Below, in pieces: positions 10,790-24,900 of a stretch of DNA of 64,000 bases (positions within the stretch are counted from its first letter, which is position 1; each line of letters opens with the position of its first letter). The notes beneath the pieces were generated by a model. It was not told the origin of the DNA. It was given only the letters and a program-made list of their open reading frames with translations, and did no database searches. This DNA is from Diadophis punctatus similis (lineage: Eukaryota > Chordata > Lepidosauria > Squamata > Dipsadidae): contig JALIGW010000002.1 of assembly GCA_023053685.1 (NCBI GenBank), forward strand, positions 239,555,177-239,619,176, given 5' to 3'. A program made the position numbers and the translations under genes.

Positions 10790-11855
10790 AAAGCCATCTC
10801 TATCTATTGGTACTGATGGAATATGTGCCCACTTTCTTAAAAAAGCTCTCCACCGCCATAGCTGAACCTCTAAGCACCATCTATGAAGTATCTTTTAGAA
10901 TGAGCTCCTTGCCTGTCCTATGGTCATTAGCAACAGTCATATCTATCTTCAAAAAAGGAGACCCTGGCCTTGTTGAGAATTACAGACCAATCTCCCTTTG
11001 CTGCGTCACGTGTAAAGTCATGGAATCCATCGTAAACCAATCCATCACCCTCCACTTTGAGACAACCTATTCTCTAATAAGCAATTTGGTTTCAGGAAAA
11101 ATTTGTCCCGTAATCTGCAAATCATACACTGCAAAAACATTTGGGCCTCTCAACTCGACCAGGGTAAAGCAATAGATGCAATTTACATAGACTTCTGCAA
11201 AGGCTTTGATTCTGTGGTACACGACTGTCACGTAGTGAATGTTGTCAGTTGTATGTCTATGTCTTTTACAAGAAGAGTACTCAACTACTCTGCTCGCAAT
11301 AAAATTCCTTATACCACCAGGCTTGAAATTTTAGGCCTGGATAATCTTGAACTACGGCGTTTACGTTCCGACCTAAGCTTAGTACACAAGATTATCTACC
11401 ATAACGTCCTACCTGTTAACGACTACTTTAACTTCAACCGCAATAACACTAGGGCTATCAATAGATACAAACTAAATGTAATCTGCTCTAATCTTGATTG
11501 CAGAAAATACAACTTCAGCAATAGAGTAGTAAATGTCTGGAACACTCTACCTGATACTGTTGTTAGTTTCTCTAACCCCCATACCGTTTACCTTAAATTG
11601 TCTACTGTGGACCTTACACATTTGTTAAGAGGTCCCTAAGGGTGCGTGCATAAGAACAACCAGCGTGCCTACCGTCTCTGACCTACTGTTCCCATTTATA
11701 TGTAATCATTTTATGTGTTTATGGCTATGTTTTGCTTATTTATATCTATTTATTTGTGCCATTTATTTGTGTCCATGTCTATGTCTATACTGATACTTGT
11801 TTCCTTGTACTTGTTGACAAAATAATAAAATAAAATAAAATAAATAAAATGAGCA
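10790..11855 (+). mobile_element. CR1-superfamily LINE, internally deleted
   Basis: Reverse-transcriptase remnants: FKKGDPGLVENYRPISLCCV at about 10950-11010, then after a frame change a segment with DAIYIDFCKGFDSVVHD (11170-11230). Next comes a jump to the ORF C-terminus ([35 protein letters not shown], 11350-11560). The catalytic YADD/FADD region is missing, so an internal deletion lies near 11235. The 3' UTR carries GCGTGCCTACCGTC and ends in AATAAAATAAAATAAA at about 11820-11850. Related 3' ends are at 26650, 32165, 32705 and 49721. Confidence 0.75.
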
Positions 11856-13160
11856 TCTTCTCTTTTATACAAATTGGAACAAAAGTCATAACAACATTTC
11901 TCTATACTTGCATAACCCAATAATATTTTATCTCTTTTCTCAATTTTTAATATCATTTTCTTTTGTTTCTTCTTTCTCAATTTGTGAATCACTCATTTTC
12001 TTGGTTTATTTGCAAACTCAAAATGCTTTTCTTTTGCATAGTTCAATTTAGTCACCATTTCTCTCAGGTTTACAACAGTAGACAATTGTACAATTTTAGA
12101 TATACAATAATCGAGTCTGCTGGAATTGTTTTATAAATCATCAACCTTTTAAAAATTTCATTCAAAATTGCCTGCAATTATATATAAAATTGTAACTATT
12201 TATTGTTATAATAACCTATCATGTTATCATTTTTTCTTTGTCATTTCTCTTGACATTTTTATGTTTCTTTTTTGCTTTGACAATGAATGTATAATCATCA
12301 CTATTATTTTACTATTTTATTTTTCTGGGTTTTTTTGTTATGAATTGAAAAGCAAGAAGAATAAATTAACAAACCAGACAGTTTATGCTATTTAATTAAG
12401 CAGAGGAATTCTTTCAACATATCATTGGGATCAATATTTTAGCTGCTAAATTATGCTTAGTTTTTCCTCTCAGCTTGAACAGAGAAAATGGAAATTCACC
12501 TCTCAGAATTGAGTCCTCTGGGGGATCCCATTTCTTAGCTCCAAAGAGGCAGGGGCTTATTTACAAGGAAGATTTCTAATAATAAAATTTATTAACAATG
12601 TTTTCAGCCTGTACCAAACTTTGTAGATCTTAGATGCGGAACAACAAGGCAAACCTATAAATGTGAAACACAATACAAGCCATAATCATTTGATTCATTT
12701 CATTTTCCTTGTTTAACTTTGTTTAGTATTGCTGATCTAAATAAATAAATAAATAAATTTTTAAAAATGTCCATTTTCTGCATGACTATGTCCTGAAAAT
12801 ATAAGGCGAAAAGAGATGGTTGAATTTTAAATGAATACAGAAAAGATTAAACGAAAATAACCATAATTCTTGTGAATGAGAAACCACAACCAAAAGTATT
12901 TGTGAAGCAAAGTAATATATTTTGAAATCTATTTTTGTGTGTATGTGGAATCATTTTGAAAAAGAATTGTTTAGCCCCTGCTCTGGTTTTATCACAATTC
13001 CATAAATCCAATCTAGGGAAATAGGAAAAAGGTTGGAGAGATAGTAGGGAATAGGCAGTTTGAATTTCTTAAAATATAAAATACCCAAATTAATTGTTTT
13101 GTGATGAAGAATCCTAAATTATCATCTTAATTTTTTTTAAAAAAATATAAGGCTATATTT
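11856..13160. other. AT-rich 3' flank between convergent V2R genes A and B
   Basis: No coding region supported. The short ORFs here are low-complexity. A small AAAT array lies near 12740-12758. It separates the convergent 3' ends of genes A and B. Parts may be old LINE tails. Confidence 0.35.
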
Positions 13161-14062
13161 TTATTTTATTTTTAATGCAAGCTGCTCCTTTGTGTTGAGA
13201 TCTGGCCTCAGAATAATAATATAGCACTTGGGGATGAAGATGCAACCTAGCAGCCCAGCACTGGAGGACAAAATGGAGAAGACCTGCACAGCCACCATAT
13301 ATTTCCCCTTGGTGCTCATGTAGGCGGGCACAAAACTCACCCAGACGCTGCAGAAGACCAGCATGCTGAAGGTGATCAACTTTGCTTCATTGAAGGCCCC
13401 AGGGAGATTCCTGGCCAGGAAAGCCACTGTGAAGCAGGTGCTGGCCAGGAAGCCCATGTAGCCCAGGGCTCCATAGAACATGGCAACAGACCTTTCATTG
13501 CATTGCAGGATGATCTCTCCAGGCTGGGAGTGGAAATCAGAGTCAGGGAAGGGGGGAGAGACTCCTAGCCAGATGGAGCAAATGAGAGTTTGAATCCCAG
13601 AACAAGAAAGTACAAGGGAGTTGGCCAGAGTCTTCCCCAGCCACCTCCTCATGGTGTTTCCCGGCTTTGTGGCCAGGAAGGCCAAAACTACTGTGATTGT
13701 CTTGGCTAAGACAGAGGAGACAGCAGTTGAGAAGACAATGCTGAAAACAGTTTGACGGAGAAGGCAAGTGGCTTTCCTTGGCTGGCCAATAAAGAGGAAA
13801 GAGGTCAGGAAGGAGAACAGCAGGGAGATGAGGAGGATATACGAGAGGTCCCGATTGTTGGCCTTGACTAGTGGAGTTTCCAAGTGTTTTATGAAGATTG
13901 CTAAGACAAGCACTGTGGCTAAAGACAAGAAGAGGGCAAAGAAAGCCAGGATGATCCCCAAAAGTCCTCTGTAGGATAGGAAGGTTATAACTTTGGGGAT
14001 GCATTGATCTCGTTTCTTATTTGGATGCTGAGTCTCTGGACATTTGGTGCATGCTTTTGCAT
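13161..14062 (-). CDS. V2R gene B, exon 6 (seven-transmembrane domain)
   Basis: The acceptor is CTGCAG|AT on the minus strand. It opens with the end of the cysteine-rich domain ([11 protein letters not shown]) and then seven hydrophobic helices starting near residue 594. Hallmarks: [49 protein letters not shown] and [16 protein letters not shown]. The conserved S-Y-E-E-H-L just before helix 1 in genes A and C is S-Y-R-G-L-L here, same length but changed residues. Stop at 13161-13163. 902 nt, as expected. Confidence 0.94.
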
Positions 14063-14278
14063 CTGCAGATAAGAGAGACGAGAGAAATATGATTTACCAT
14101 ATTTATGTAATGTTGGCTTTTTCTCCCTCTGTCTACCTTGTCCACCACTATCATCTCTTCCATAAATGCATCATGTAAAATTGGTAAATTCTGTCTGTTT
14201 TGCTTCTTATATTTTCTGAGCAATCAATTTCATCCACAGCTGCTTGTACCTGAGAATCTGATGTACTTTAAAATATTC

Positions 14279-14327
<49 letters not shown>

Positions 14328-16367
14328 TGTATTTTCAGCACTTTTCTCTTAATATGCCCTCATGAATTTGTGGACAAACCTTGCTGAAATAATATCAGCA
14401 TTAGATGTGTAAAGTTATATTATTTTTCAAACAAAGGTCCTCATTTTTCTTCTGACAACTCTGCAGAGGTGATCAAAGGAAAAAGAGAGACTGGCCGAAG
14501 AGCCATCTTTCTCCCAGATATTTTCTTACACTTCACTTCATAAAACTAGTTCTGGATTTTAAGGCAAAAAAGAAATACACCAATGGAGAAAGCAGACTCT
14601 CCCACTGACCACTGTGAGAGACTACTGTGACCACTCCCACTGGTGGTACTTCTCCTTCAAAGCCACCCACCTTCCTTAGTGGAGATGGTCCCTTCTGCGC
14701 AAGGAACACAGTCGTAACAGCAAGGGGGCTCTCCTTCCCGAGGCACCTTGACAAATCCTGGATGGCAGCTCTCCACACACTTGGATTCAGGGAGGGACTA
14801 AGGAAAAAAATAGAAGGAACCTCAAGATCAATGTGTAGGAAATATGTTGAGTGCATCGTTGTTACTTCTTCTGATACCCACCTAGTGACTCTGTCTAAGG
14901 CAGTGTTTCTCAAATAGTGGGGTGCCCCCCGGGGGGGAGCGATGCCAGTGTGTGTGTGTGACCCCGGGGAACATGTGTGGTCCCTCTCGATTGATTCCCC
15001 CAGACAGGGAGTGTTTTCCCAGTTGCACGCTGCTCCGAGCCCGGAAGAGAAGGCGGCCAGGCGGGGCGGGGCAGCTGCGTGGGTTCTTGTTGTTCTTGGC
15101 AGGCGCCACGGTAGCCATGAACGGTGTGGCAAACCTGCTGCTGGACAAGGAGGAGCATCCTCTGCAGCTGGGCGAAAGCTTGAAACGGCACCCTAAAGCA
15201 TCCTTCCACACCATTCGCTGTGAGTACCCGGCAGAGGGGGCGCTTATGGGCCAGGCCAGCAACCCCAAAACATCGGCTTGATTAAGCTGGCCTGGCCCCG
15301 TGTCAAAAGAGGGCCCTATCCACGGTAGCCTATGCCTGCCTAACCGAAAACAGGCTCCACTGAGTTAAGTGTGACTTACTCCCAGGTAAGTGGGTAGAGC
15401 AGCCTTCCCCAGCCAATAGTTTGCTTGCAGCTTATAATAAGTAAAATAATAAATATTAACACTAAAATTCCATTGGGGCCCAGATCGGAGAGTTGGGGAG
15501 GGTGCGTGAAATGTTTACTTCTTCCTAGGGGAGGCGTAACAGAAAATAATTGAGAAGTACTGGTCTAAGGTGACCTAGTCTTTGCTGGACAGAGATGGGT
15601 TATAGCACCATCTGCAGGGCCCCTGGCAGGAAATAAGATTATCAAGGCAAAAGGGTCTAAAACATTTGTTAATCAAGAGCGAGAACATCTGGAAGTGGCT
15701 CAGACAGACACCTCCTTATTTCACTGGAGTATCTGAAGGGGAGGCAGAGCAATAGAATTAGTCCTGAAAGATAATATCATTAAAGTCAATCTTCAAGAGA
15801 GTATGTATGTATGTATGTATGTATGTATGTATGTATGTATGTATGTATGTATGTATTATGTATTTATGTATTTATGTATTTATTTATTCATTCATTCATT
15901 CATTCATTCACTCACTCATTCATTCATTCATTCACTCACTCACTCACCCACCCATCCACCCACCCACCCACCTACCCACCCACCCACCTACCCATCCATC
16001 CATCCTTTCTTTCTCTGGGGTTGAAAAGAATTGGGGGAAAAGAATTTCCTTCACCTGATTTAGCCACTTGGGGAACATCATTGCATCTTGGTCAATGGTA
16101 AACATGGCTTCTGGAGATCCTTGCCTTGCCAGGCTCCCAAATTTTGCCCGGACAACTGACTTATTGGAAAACTGGACTGAACCTATGATGTCAAGATCAG
16201 CAGCCAGTTCTCCACTCTCATCCAAATATAATCCATCCAAGGAATTATTATTAAGCTTGAAAAGGTTTTGCAGGAAATGGTGAAGCTAAAATAACAGAGA
16301 TGGGGGAAGAGAGAAGAGAGACAAGTAGAGGAATACTGATAATGATAGTTCTGCACATATCCACAAT

Positions 16368-16402
<35 letters not shown>

Positions 16403-19400
16403 TTCATTCATTCATTCATTCATTCATTCATTCATTCATTCATTCATTCATTCATTCATTATTTACATTTCTATGCCGCCCAACTCCCGAAGGACTCCAA
16501 TCCCACACCTATAGACACCATAGTAATCTATTCCTTCTCTAGCTTACTTAAAATTGTTATAATTGTAATAATTGACTCCAGCTCTAATGGGGCTAATATT
16601 TATGTTTCCATGTGGTTTTGATCACAGCATGTGGGAAATTGTGATTTGGAAGGTAATGTAATCTCTGTTAAAGAAAATGATATCAAACAGAGAAAGTTAC
16701 TTGTGGTTCACTTGTGAAATGAAAAATTGTAAGATATTTGAATGAAGGTTGTTTGATATCAAGAACTGGAGTAATTGATGGATACGTGAAGGAAAAATGT
16801 TAAATTTTGAATGATGTGACTAAAATGCATATCAGAAGGTAGGATTCTCTTTATATGGAAATGAAAATTCTGGTGGTGAACATGGAAGAATTCAGGGGTG
16901 GGTTCTGACTTACCTCACTGCTGGTTTGCTTCCTGATGTGTGGCACAGGTGCACCGCATGGGCACACACACGCTTTGCATGTGCGCTCGTGGATGCGCAG
17001 TGCTAAAAAACCAGAGAGAGCCAGTTCGGGGGCGTGGCAGGCCTGGGTCGCTGCCTGTTCTAGCAACCCAGGCCGCCAAGTTACTACTGGTTCTATAGAA
17101 AAGGTCCGAACTGGTAGGAACCCACCTCTGGAAGAACTAGAGATGAGGTTTGGGAGAAATGTGCAAAATATTGCATTTTCAGGAGAATGAAGTGAGCAAG
17201 CATAGGATATTCATATTTACAAAAATCCCCAAGAAGTTAATTCTATATATCTTGGTATAATATTTACAAACTTTCAACTTCCCACTATTAAACTTTGTCA
17301 TCTTGAGGGATTGAGGAAACATGTTCTCTGTCATTATCCTGGCCCTCTGAAACAGCATCTCACTAGACCCGTGATGGCGAACCTATGGCATGTATGCTGG
17401 AAGTGGCATGCAGAGCCATCTCTCTGGGCACGCAAGCTGTCGTGCGTTGCTCTTCTGAGTTCTGGCATGATGGCCAGCTAGTCTTCGCATGCGCGGGACC
17501 ACCAGAAACTGGAGAGCAGCTGACCAGTGCACATGCATGCACCGGGAAGATGATCTTCCAGTTTCCAGCATGCACATGCATGCCGTCCACCTGGTTTTCC
17601 GGTTTCTGGCTCTCCCACGTGGGTGAAGACCAGCTGCCTGGTGCACATGTGCCGCTGGAAACTGGAAGATCATCTTCCCAGCGTGTGCATGTGCACTGGG
17701 CGGCTGCTCTTCTGGTTTCCGGCATGTGCGCATGCACTCCCATTTTGGCACTCGGTACCAAAAAGGTTTGCCAACACTGCCCTAGATATATGGATGGCAT
17801 CAGTGGTGAAATCCAAATTATTTTACTACTGGTTCTGTGGGCATGGCTTGGTGGGCATGGTGTGGCTTGGTGGGCATGGCAGGGGAAGGATACTGCAAAA
17901 TCCCCATTCCCTCCCCACTACTGGGGGAAGGATATTGCAAAATCTCCATTCCCACCCCATTCTGGGGCCAGCCAGAGGTGGTATTTGCTGGTTCTCCAAA
18001 CTACTCAAAATTTCCGCCACCGGTTCTCCGAACTACTCAAAATTTCTGCTACTGTTCTCCAGAACCTGTCAGAACCTGCTGGATTTCACCCCTGGATGGC
18101 ATCCTTTCTCCTGGGGATCCAGAGAGCACTTTATACCCATCTCAATAAATGTCTTGTCATAATTTGACACCCACTTCAAGGATTCTGCTGAACTGAATCC
18201 TCAAAGTCTTGTGTTGTAGGAAAATGCAATAGCTGCACCTGTGGAGTACATTAAATCAACCAATAAAAATAAGGACAGACATTCATTCATAAAATTCATG
18301 GCCTTTGTTATCTTGCTGGGATCTGACCTAAAGGCTTCTGTAATATAGAAAGTGGGGTGTGTGGCTACCATGAAATGGCTTAAGATCAGTGGTGGGTTCC
18401 TACAGGAGCGGTCCACTCTATAGCACTGGTAGCAGCCTGCTGGTGATGTCACAGTACCGGTGCGGTCAGTTGCCGGGGCCTGGGCGCCGTCATTAATTTT
18501 TTTTTCAATTTTCTTCTGCGCATGCCCAGAAGCCGAGCTTCCGGCACTGCGCATGTGCTGCCTTCCTACCCCACAGTGAATCCAAGCAGGGTAGGATGGC
18601 TGAGGGAGCGCGTGAGATGCTGAAAGAACAGGCGGCAGGAACTATCTCAGTTCCCCTCCCTTCAGCAGTCCGAGAAGCCACGAACGTGCGGTGATCATCG
18701 AATGGGGAGAAGCATTCAGGCCGGACGGAGCCTCCTAGAAGAACCTCTGCCGCGGTCTTGCTGTTCCCGCTGCGGGGTGCTGCATTGCGGGTGGGCAATG
18801 CCCCCGTTTCTCCGGCCGCTGCCAAGCTCCCGAGGCCCACGCCCACCCGGTCACATGGCTGGCAAGCCACACCCACAAAATAAGCCATGCCCACAGAGTG
18901 GTAGTAAAAAAATTAGGAACCCGCCCCTGCTTAAGATAAAATCTTAAAGGAGATTGGTCCATAAAGTAAACGAACTTCATTGTCTGTACATTGATGCTTA
19001 GACCATGGGAAATAGGGAGGATAAACTTAAATTCTTAGTTCGTAGACCAACATGATTTAATAGGTAGAATAGAGACCTTTTAGAATGACTCCCGCCCCAG
19101 GATAAAAATATAGCAATGAAATGATACCATTTATCCAAAACAAACTGAAGACATATAAAGGAAGAAAGAGGAAGAAGTTGAAACAATCCAACACACAGAG
19201 AAGTTCAAGTGAATGCATTTGGTCATACTGTAGAGGGCTGAAAAGAAGGAGTGATCATTACTATGGAAAAGTGCATGCAGTTAGTCCGGGATTGTAGAGG
19301 GGGTGTCAGAAAAGCTAAATCTCTGAATAAAAGAATGAACTTCATGTACTTTAGAAAGAGTGCAGAGAAGAACAACTAAGATGATTAGGGGACTGGAGGC

Positions 19401-21913
19401 TAAAACACAAAGAATGGTGGCCGGTGCGCATTTGCATGGCGGAAACCAGAAAATCATCTTCCCGGCACATTCATGTGCACCGGGTGGCTGCTCTTCTGGT
19501 TTCCAGCACACGGGAAGACCAGCTGGCCGGTGCACCGGAACCTGGAAGAGCAACGGGTGACGGCTCGCATGCCTGGAGAGATGGCTCTGCGTTCGACTTC
19601 TGGCATGTGTGCCATAGGTTCGCCATCACGGGTATAGTATTTCCTGCGTGAGCAGAGTATTGGACTAGAAGACCTCCAAGATCCTTTCCAATTCTGTTAT
19701 TCTGTTCTGATATTTTATTTCTGTATTATCCATCTTTTCCATTTTTCCTCATTAGTTTAGTTTAGGAGGTGAAGAAGGAAACCACTTATATTTAGTCACC
19801 ACCTATCTGGATGATTGCAATAAACTCTACTGACTACTAACTCACTCTACTAGTTTCACTAATTTTGATAAGTTCCTTGTACCTGAAGGCAGGACAAGAA
19901 GCAATGGGAGGAAACTAATCAAGGAGAGAAGCAACATGGAACTAAGGAGAAATTTCCTGACAGGTTAGAACAATTAATCAGTGGAACAGCTTGCCTCCAG
20001 AAGTTGTGAATGCTCCAACATGGGAAGATTTTAAGAAGAGATTGGACAACCATTTGTCTGAAATGGTATAGAGCAGTGATGGCAAACCTTTTTTTCTTCG
20101 GGTGCTGAAAGCGCGCGCACGTGAACTATCGTGTGTGTGTGCCCACACCCATAATTCAATGCCTCCATGCGCTCCACCCCCCTGCATGTGTGCACATGGA
20201 GGCCCCCACGTGCTGCCGCACCTCCCACGCATGCGCAGAAGACACCCCCCCGCTGCCCCGTTTCCCAACTTTGCCATAGGTTCGCCATCACGGGTATAGT
20301 GTTTCCTGCCTAAGCAGGGGGTTGAACTAAAAGACCCCCAAGACTCTTCCATTCTGTTCTATTATTTCTATTTCTATTTCTATTTCTATTTCTATTTCTA
20401 TTTCTATTTCTATTTCTATTTCTATTTCTATTTCTATTTCTATTTCTATTTCTATTATTTCTATTTCTATTTCTATTTCTATTTCTATTTCTTTTTCTGT
20501 TTTTCTGTTTTTCTGTTTTTCTGTTTTTCTGTTTTTCTGTTTTTCTATTTTTCTATTTTTCTATTTTTCTATTTTTCTATTATTTTTCTATTATTTTTCT
20601 ATTATTTTTATATTATTTTTATATTTTTATATTATTTTTATATTTTTATATTTTTATATTCTACTAGATAAGTTTACAGTTAAAATATTAAGAAAAGAAC
20701 GGTACCATAGGGTTATGCAAAGGGAATACCTGCCATGGTTTCAACTCCAGAACAGTGAGCTGATCTTTCTCATCCTTCATTTTCCTCTTAGATCTGGATG
20801 AATACGCAGCACTTAAGGCTCTGGCCACACTCCAAATGGAGTGATAAATGATATAGCTGTCGAGCGACAAGATGGTTTCAATCTCTTCTCGGGGCAGAGT
20901 TTTTGAGTTCTCTTTCTCTGAGCATCTTGTCCAGCCTTTCACGGACAAGCCATGCTTGGAATAGGAACAAGGAAACACTTTGTTGATGAAGTCTTTGATA
21001 GAGCTGAGAATAGAATGAAAATCACCACATTTGGCATTTCTGCCGGTTTGGATCAGGAAGGAAATATAGCCATAGATGGATGGATAAATCCGCGACATAT
21101 ACTGTAAATCAAGAGTAATATCCCACATAGCTGACGTGATCCAGACCTTTCCAATTGTGGCTTTGATGCAGAATTCAGTTATCTGTTGTGTTATGATTAT
21201 TCCCACTACAAAGGTATCAACCTCCCCAGAGTAAACCAAGACATTGACTTGTGTCCACTTGCAAAATTGAGAAGTATCAGCCGTTAGTTCATGGGCAGCC
21301 ACAGGGATGCTTTGGGATAAAACAACACAAATGCCATTCCTGACAAGCAAAGGAGTCAAATTTCTGATGAACATCTCCCCACCATCAGAGTCTGGTGCAA
21401 CCAAACCGACCAACACCCACCTAAAATGCTGGAGCAGTTTGATAATTGTGGGGTACTGAGCTCCTTCTTTGGGGACCACTTGGTAGAAAAAAGGGAAGAC
21501 AATTTTATCACTCAGATCCTGTGAAACAAAAGTGTGACTGATCTGAAAAAGAAAAGAGGTTTGAGCTATACGTTGAATCAAATCCAAGCCAAGATATTAG
21601 CAACTGAAATCTATGGTTAAAAATGTGGTTTTTATAGGATAAAAGGACCTCAAAATTTCATAGAAGACTATTTTCAGGAGATAGTTTCTGTGGTTAGTCT
21701 ACTCATCGGTTGGACCTCCTCCCACCTGGCCTTGAGTAGGAGATGTTTCTTCCTTGAATAGGAGGAACATAACTAGAATAGTGTTTTAGATCTGGCTACT
21801 TTAATCCTTTGTTCTCTTGGTGAATCCAGAGCCACTCCAATTGCAATATGCCTAACATTTCCATGATCATATGCTGCCCTTTTAAATTCACGGAGGATTC
21901 AGAGTAGATTTAG

Positions 21914-21954
<41 letters not shown>

Positions 21955-24900
21955 ACATACAAACCTGTGGAGTTTTAGAAATGTCCAGCATATTTGTTAT
22001 CTGGATGGCAATGTCAGTATTGGACCCATCAAAAACAACTAAGGGTTTAGTATGCCGTCCGCATCTGTAGTTCGGAATATTTGCTTCTCCGGTGGAAAGC
22101 AAATCCAACAAAGCATCTAAAGTCATGGTTGTGCTGAAATAACTGTCATGGAGGTTGTAGCCCAGGGAGATGTTGGGTAACAGCTGGAGATCTTGGTTGA
22201 TCTCCTGGATGGCAAAAAGGAAGGAGAGAATTTTCCAGGGAAACATGGATAGTTTGCTGAAAATATATACATTTCATACCATCATTAATGAAAACAATCT
22301 CGCTTTTATATCTCCTTAAATACATAGGGGTTTTTAGACAATCTAAATCTAACAAGAATAACCAGCTAACATGTCAAACTTCATGTCTGAAAAAACAGTA
22401 GTATACACAATAGAATAGAATAGAATAGAATAGGATAGGATAGGATAGGATAGGATAGGATAGGATAGGATAGGATAGGATAGGATAGGATAGGATAGGA
22501 TAGGATAGGATACAATGTGATATGATATGATACAATATGATACAATATGACAATATGAAAGCAAGAAATAATCAGCCATACAGTTTAACCTTCTCACCAC
22601 CATCACTTACCCAATAGCCTATATAAAATAGCTATATTTATATTTTATAAAATATATAAAAAAATAAAATAAATGAAGTAGTGAAAAGCACAATACAAAT
22701 TAAATGTATTCGTACATAGCTCAAATGTACATAGCTCTTATTAAACAGGAGGAAAATCATTGTAATAGAGCTCTTTAAAATCAGAAGAGGAACTATATAA
22801 TTTTGGATGTTCGGTCCTAGAATGTCCCTTGCAAGATCCTGCAGAGACACCCAGAAGCTGGATATGCTATCTGATGAACAGGAGGGGAAGTAGAGTCAGG
22901 GGCATCCGAGAATGTTAGTCCTGGAGGATGTAATACCAGGAGGGTTGAAGTCAATGACTCCAGTTTGGGTGATCCAACAAGCCCCAAAGACTCCTTACCT
23001 GCACCCACCGATTGCTTCTTGGACCCTGAACTTCATCCACTTTGTCCAAAGCAAAGGCAGGCTTTCAAGGTCCAACAGCAGAGAACTGAGCTCCGTGGAC
23101 CAGACAGAGTGGCCAGAAGGAAGCCCAGCAAAAGATCCGATTGTAATGTGTAACACACCTCAACTGTGCATTGGGGTAGAGGCTCAGTTTGATTCGTTCT
23201 TGGCCTTCTCACTGGTCAAAAACACAGAGAACAGCTTCTCAAGCCTCAGTATTGCTGCGTTTAGCTCACTGTGTCATAGCAATAGCAATAGCACTTAGAC
23301 TTACATACCGCTTCATAGTGCTTTTACCGCCCTTTCTAAGCGGTTTACAGAGTCAGCCTCTTGCCCCCAACAATCTGGGTCCTCATTTTACCCACCTCGG
23401 AAGGACGGAAGGCTGAGTCAACCTTGAGCCGGTGAGATTTGAACTGCTGAACTGTAGCTAGCAGTCAGCTGAAGTTGCCTGCAGTACTGCACTCTAACCA
23501 CTGTGCCACCTCGGTCATACTCCCAACCATAGATTCCATCTCAGCAAGTCTCCTGTCTCCTCCACACACATATCTTGAATTCGTTGCTTGTTTATTGGAT
23601 TCCTGGCCTAAACCCAAATCCAGCCTGTTCACTATAATTTCAGTTGAGATGCTGGCAAAACACCAGTGGTGAAATGCTGCCGGTTCAGGCGGGCCAGTCG
23701 GTCATTGCAGAGCTGATGGAGCTGGCGGCGGTCGCGGTGTGGGGCTTCTTCCGCCCGCTTCCCCCGCCTGCCTGGACGCCGCCATTTGGGTTATTTTGCC
23801 CTCTGCGCATGCACAAAGCGTTCTGCGCATACACAGAGCGTAGAAGAACTCAAATGGCGGCATCCAGGCGGGCGGGGGAAGCGGGCGGGAGAAGCCCCGC
23901 GCCGTGACCGCCGCCAGCTCCATCGGCTCTGCAACGACTGACCGGACCTCCCGAACTGGCAGCATTTCACCCCTGCAAAAAACGTTTCTCTCTCTCTCTC
24001 TCTCTCAGCAGAGAAAATCATACATGACCTCTAAAGTCCCTCCTTAGTCGAAAAGGATTGTGGACAACATCTAAAGGTTCAGTGTTATATTTACATTGTA
24101 GAGAGAAAAAGAGCTTTTTTTTGATAAGTGGTCATCCAGACTGTGCTGAGATGCTTCCAGGGAGAGAAGTCACCACCTTCTGAGCTGTGAAATAGCTCCT
24201 GTGCTTCCAAGCTATTCTAGTGGTTACACCTCCTTCTTCCTTGAAATGTCCACCCCTTGCTCTTAACCTTGCAAGGCTGGGCTGTCAGATATTGGGCAGC
24301 TCTCCTGTATCTCCATCTTCCTCTCTATTTCAGAAGAAAGAGAGGTCAATGCAGAGAAAAGTAAAATCCTACACCTAGGTAAGAAAAACCAAAGATATAC
24401 ATATAAACTGGGTGAAACCACACTCAATAGCAGTGACTGCGAGAGGGATCTTGGAGTCTTGGTGGACAACCAACTAAATATGAGCCAGCAATGTGCAGCG
24501 GCAGCCAAAAAAGCCAATGCAATCCTAAATTGCATTAATAGAAGGATACAATCTAGGACTAGGGAGGTACTAATACCACTCTATAAAGCCTTAGTTAGAC
24601 CACACCTAGAGTACTGCATCCAGTTTTGGTCACCACACTACAAAAAAAACATTGAAACTCTAGAGAAAGTGCAGAGGAGAGCAACCAGGATGATTAGGGG
24701 ACTGGAAACTATAACATACGAAGAGCGGTTGCAGGAACTGGGCATGGCCAGTCTGGCGAAGAGAAGGACCAGGGGTGACATGATAGCAATGTTCCAATAC
24801 TTGAGGGGCTAAAACAGAGAGGAGGGGGTCAGACTGTTTTCCAAGGCACCAGAAGGCCAGACAAGGAATAACGGATGGAAGCTGACCAAGGAGAGATTCA

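Noticed and set aside
13768..15209. Several overlapping frames around gene B exons 5 and 6
   Set aside because: Antisense or out-of-frame shadows of the V2R exons and of the EAF-carrying element.
17385..18167. 260-codon plus-strand frame
   Set aside because: It crosses two separate hAT elements with their own target duplications, so it is chance.
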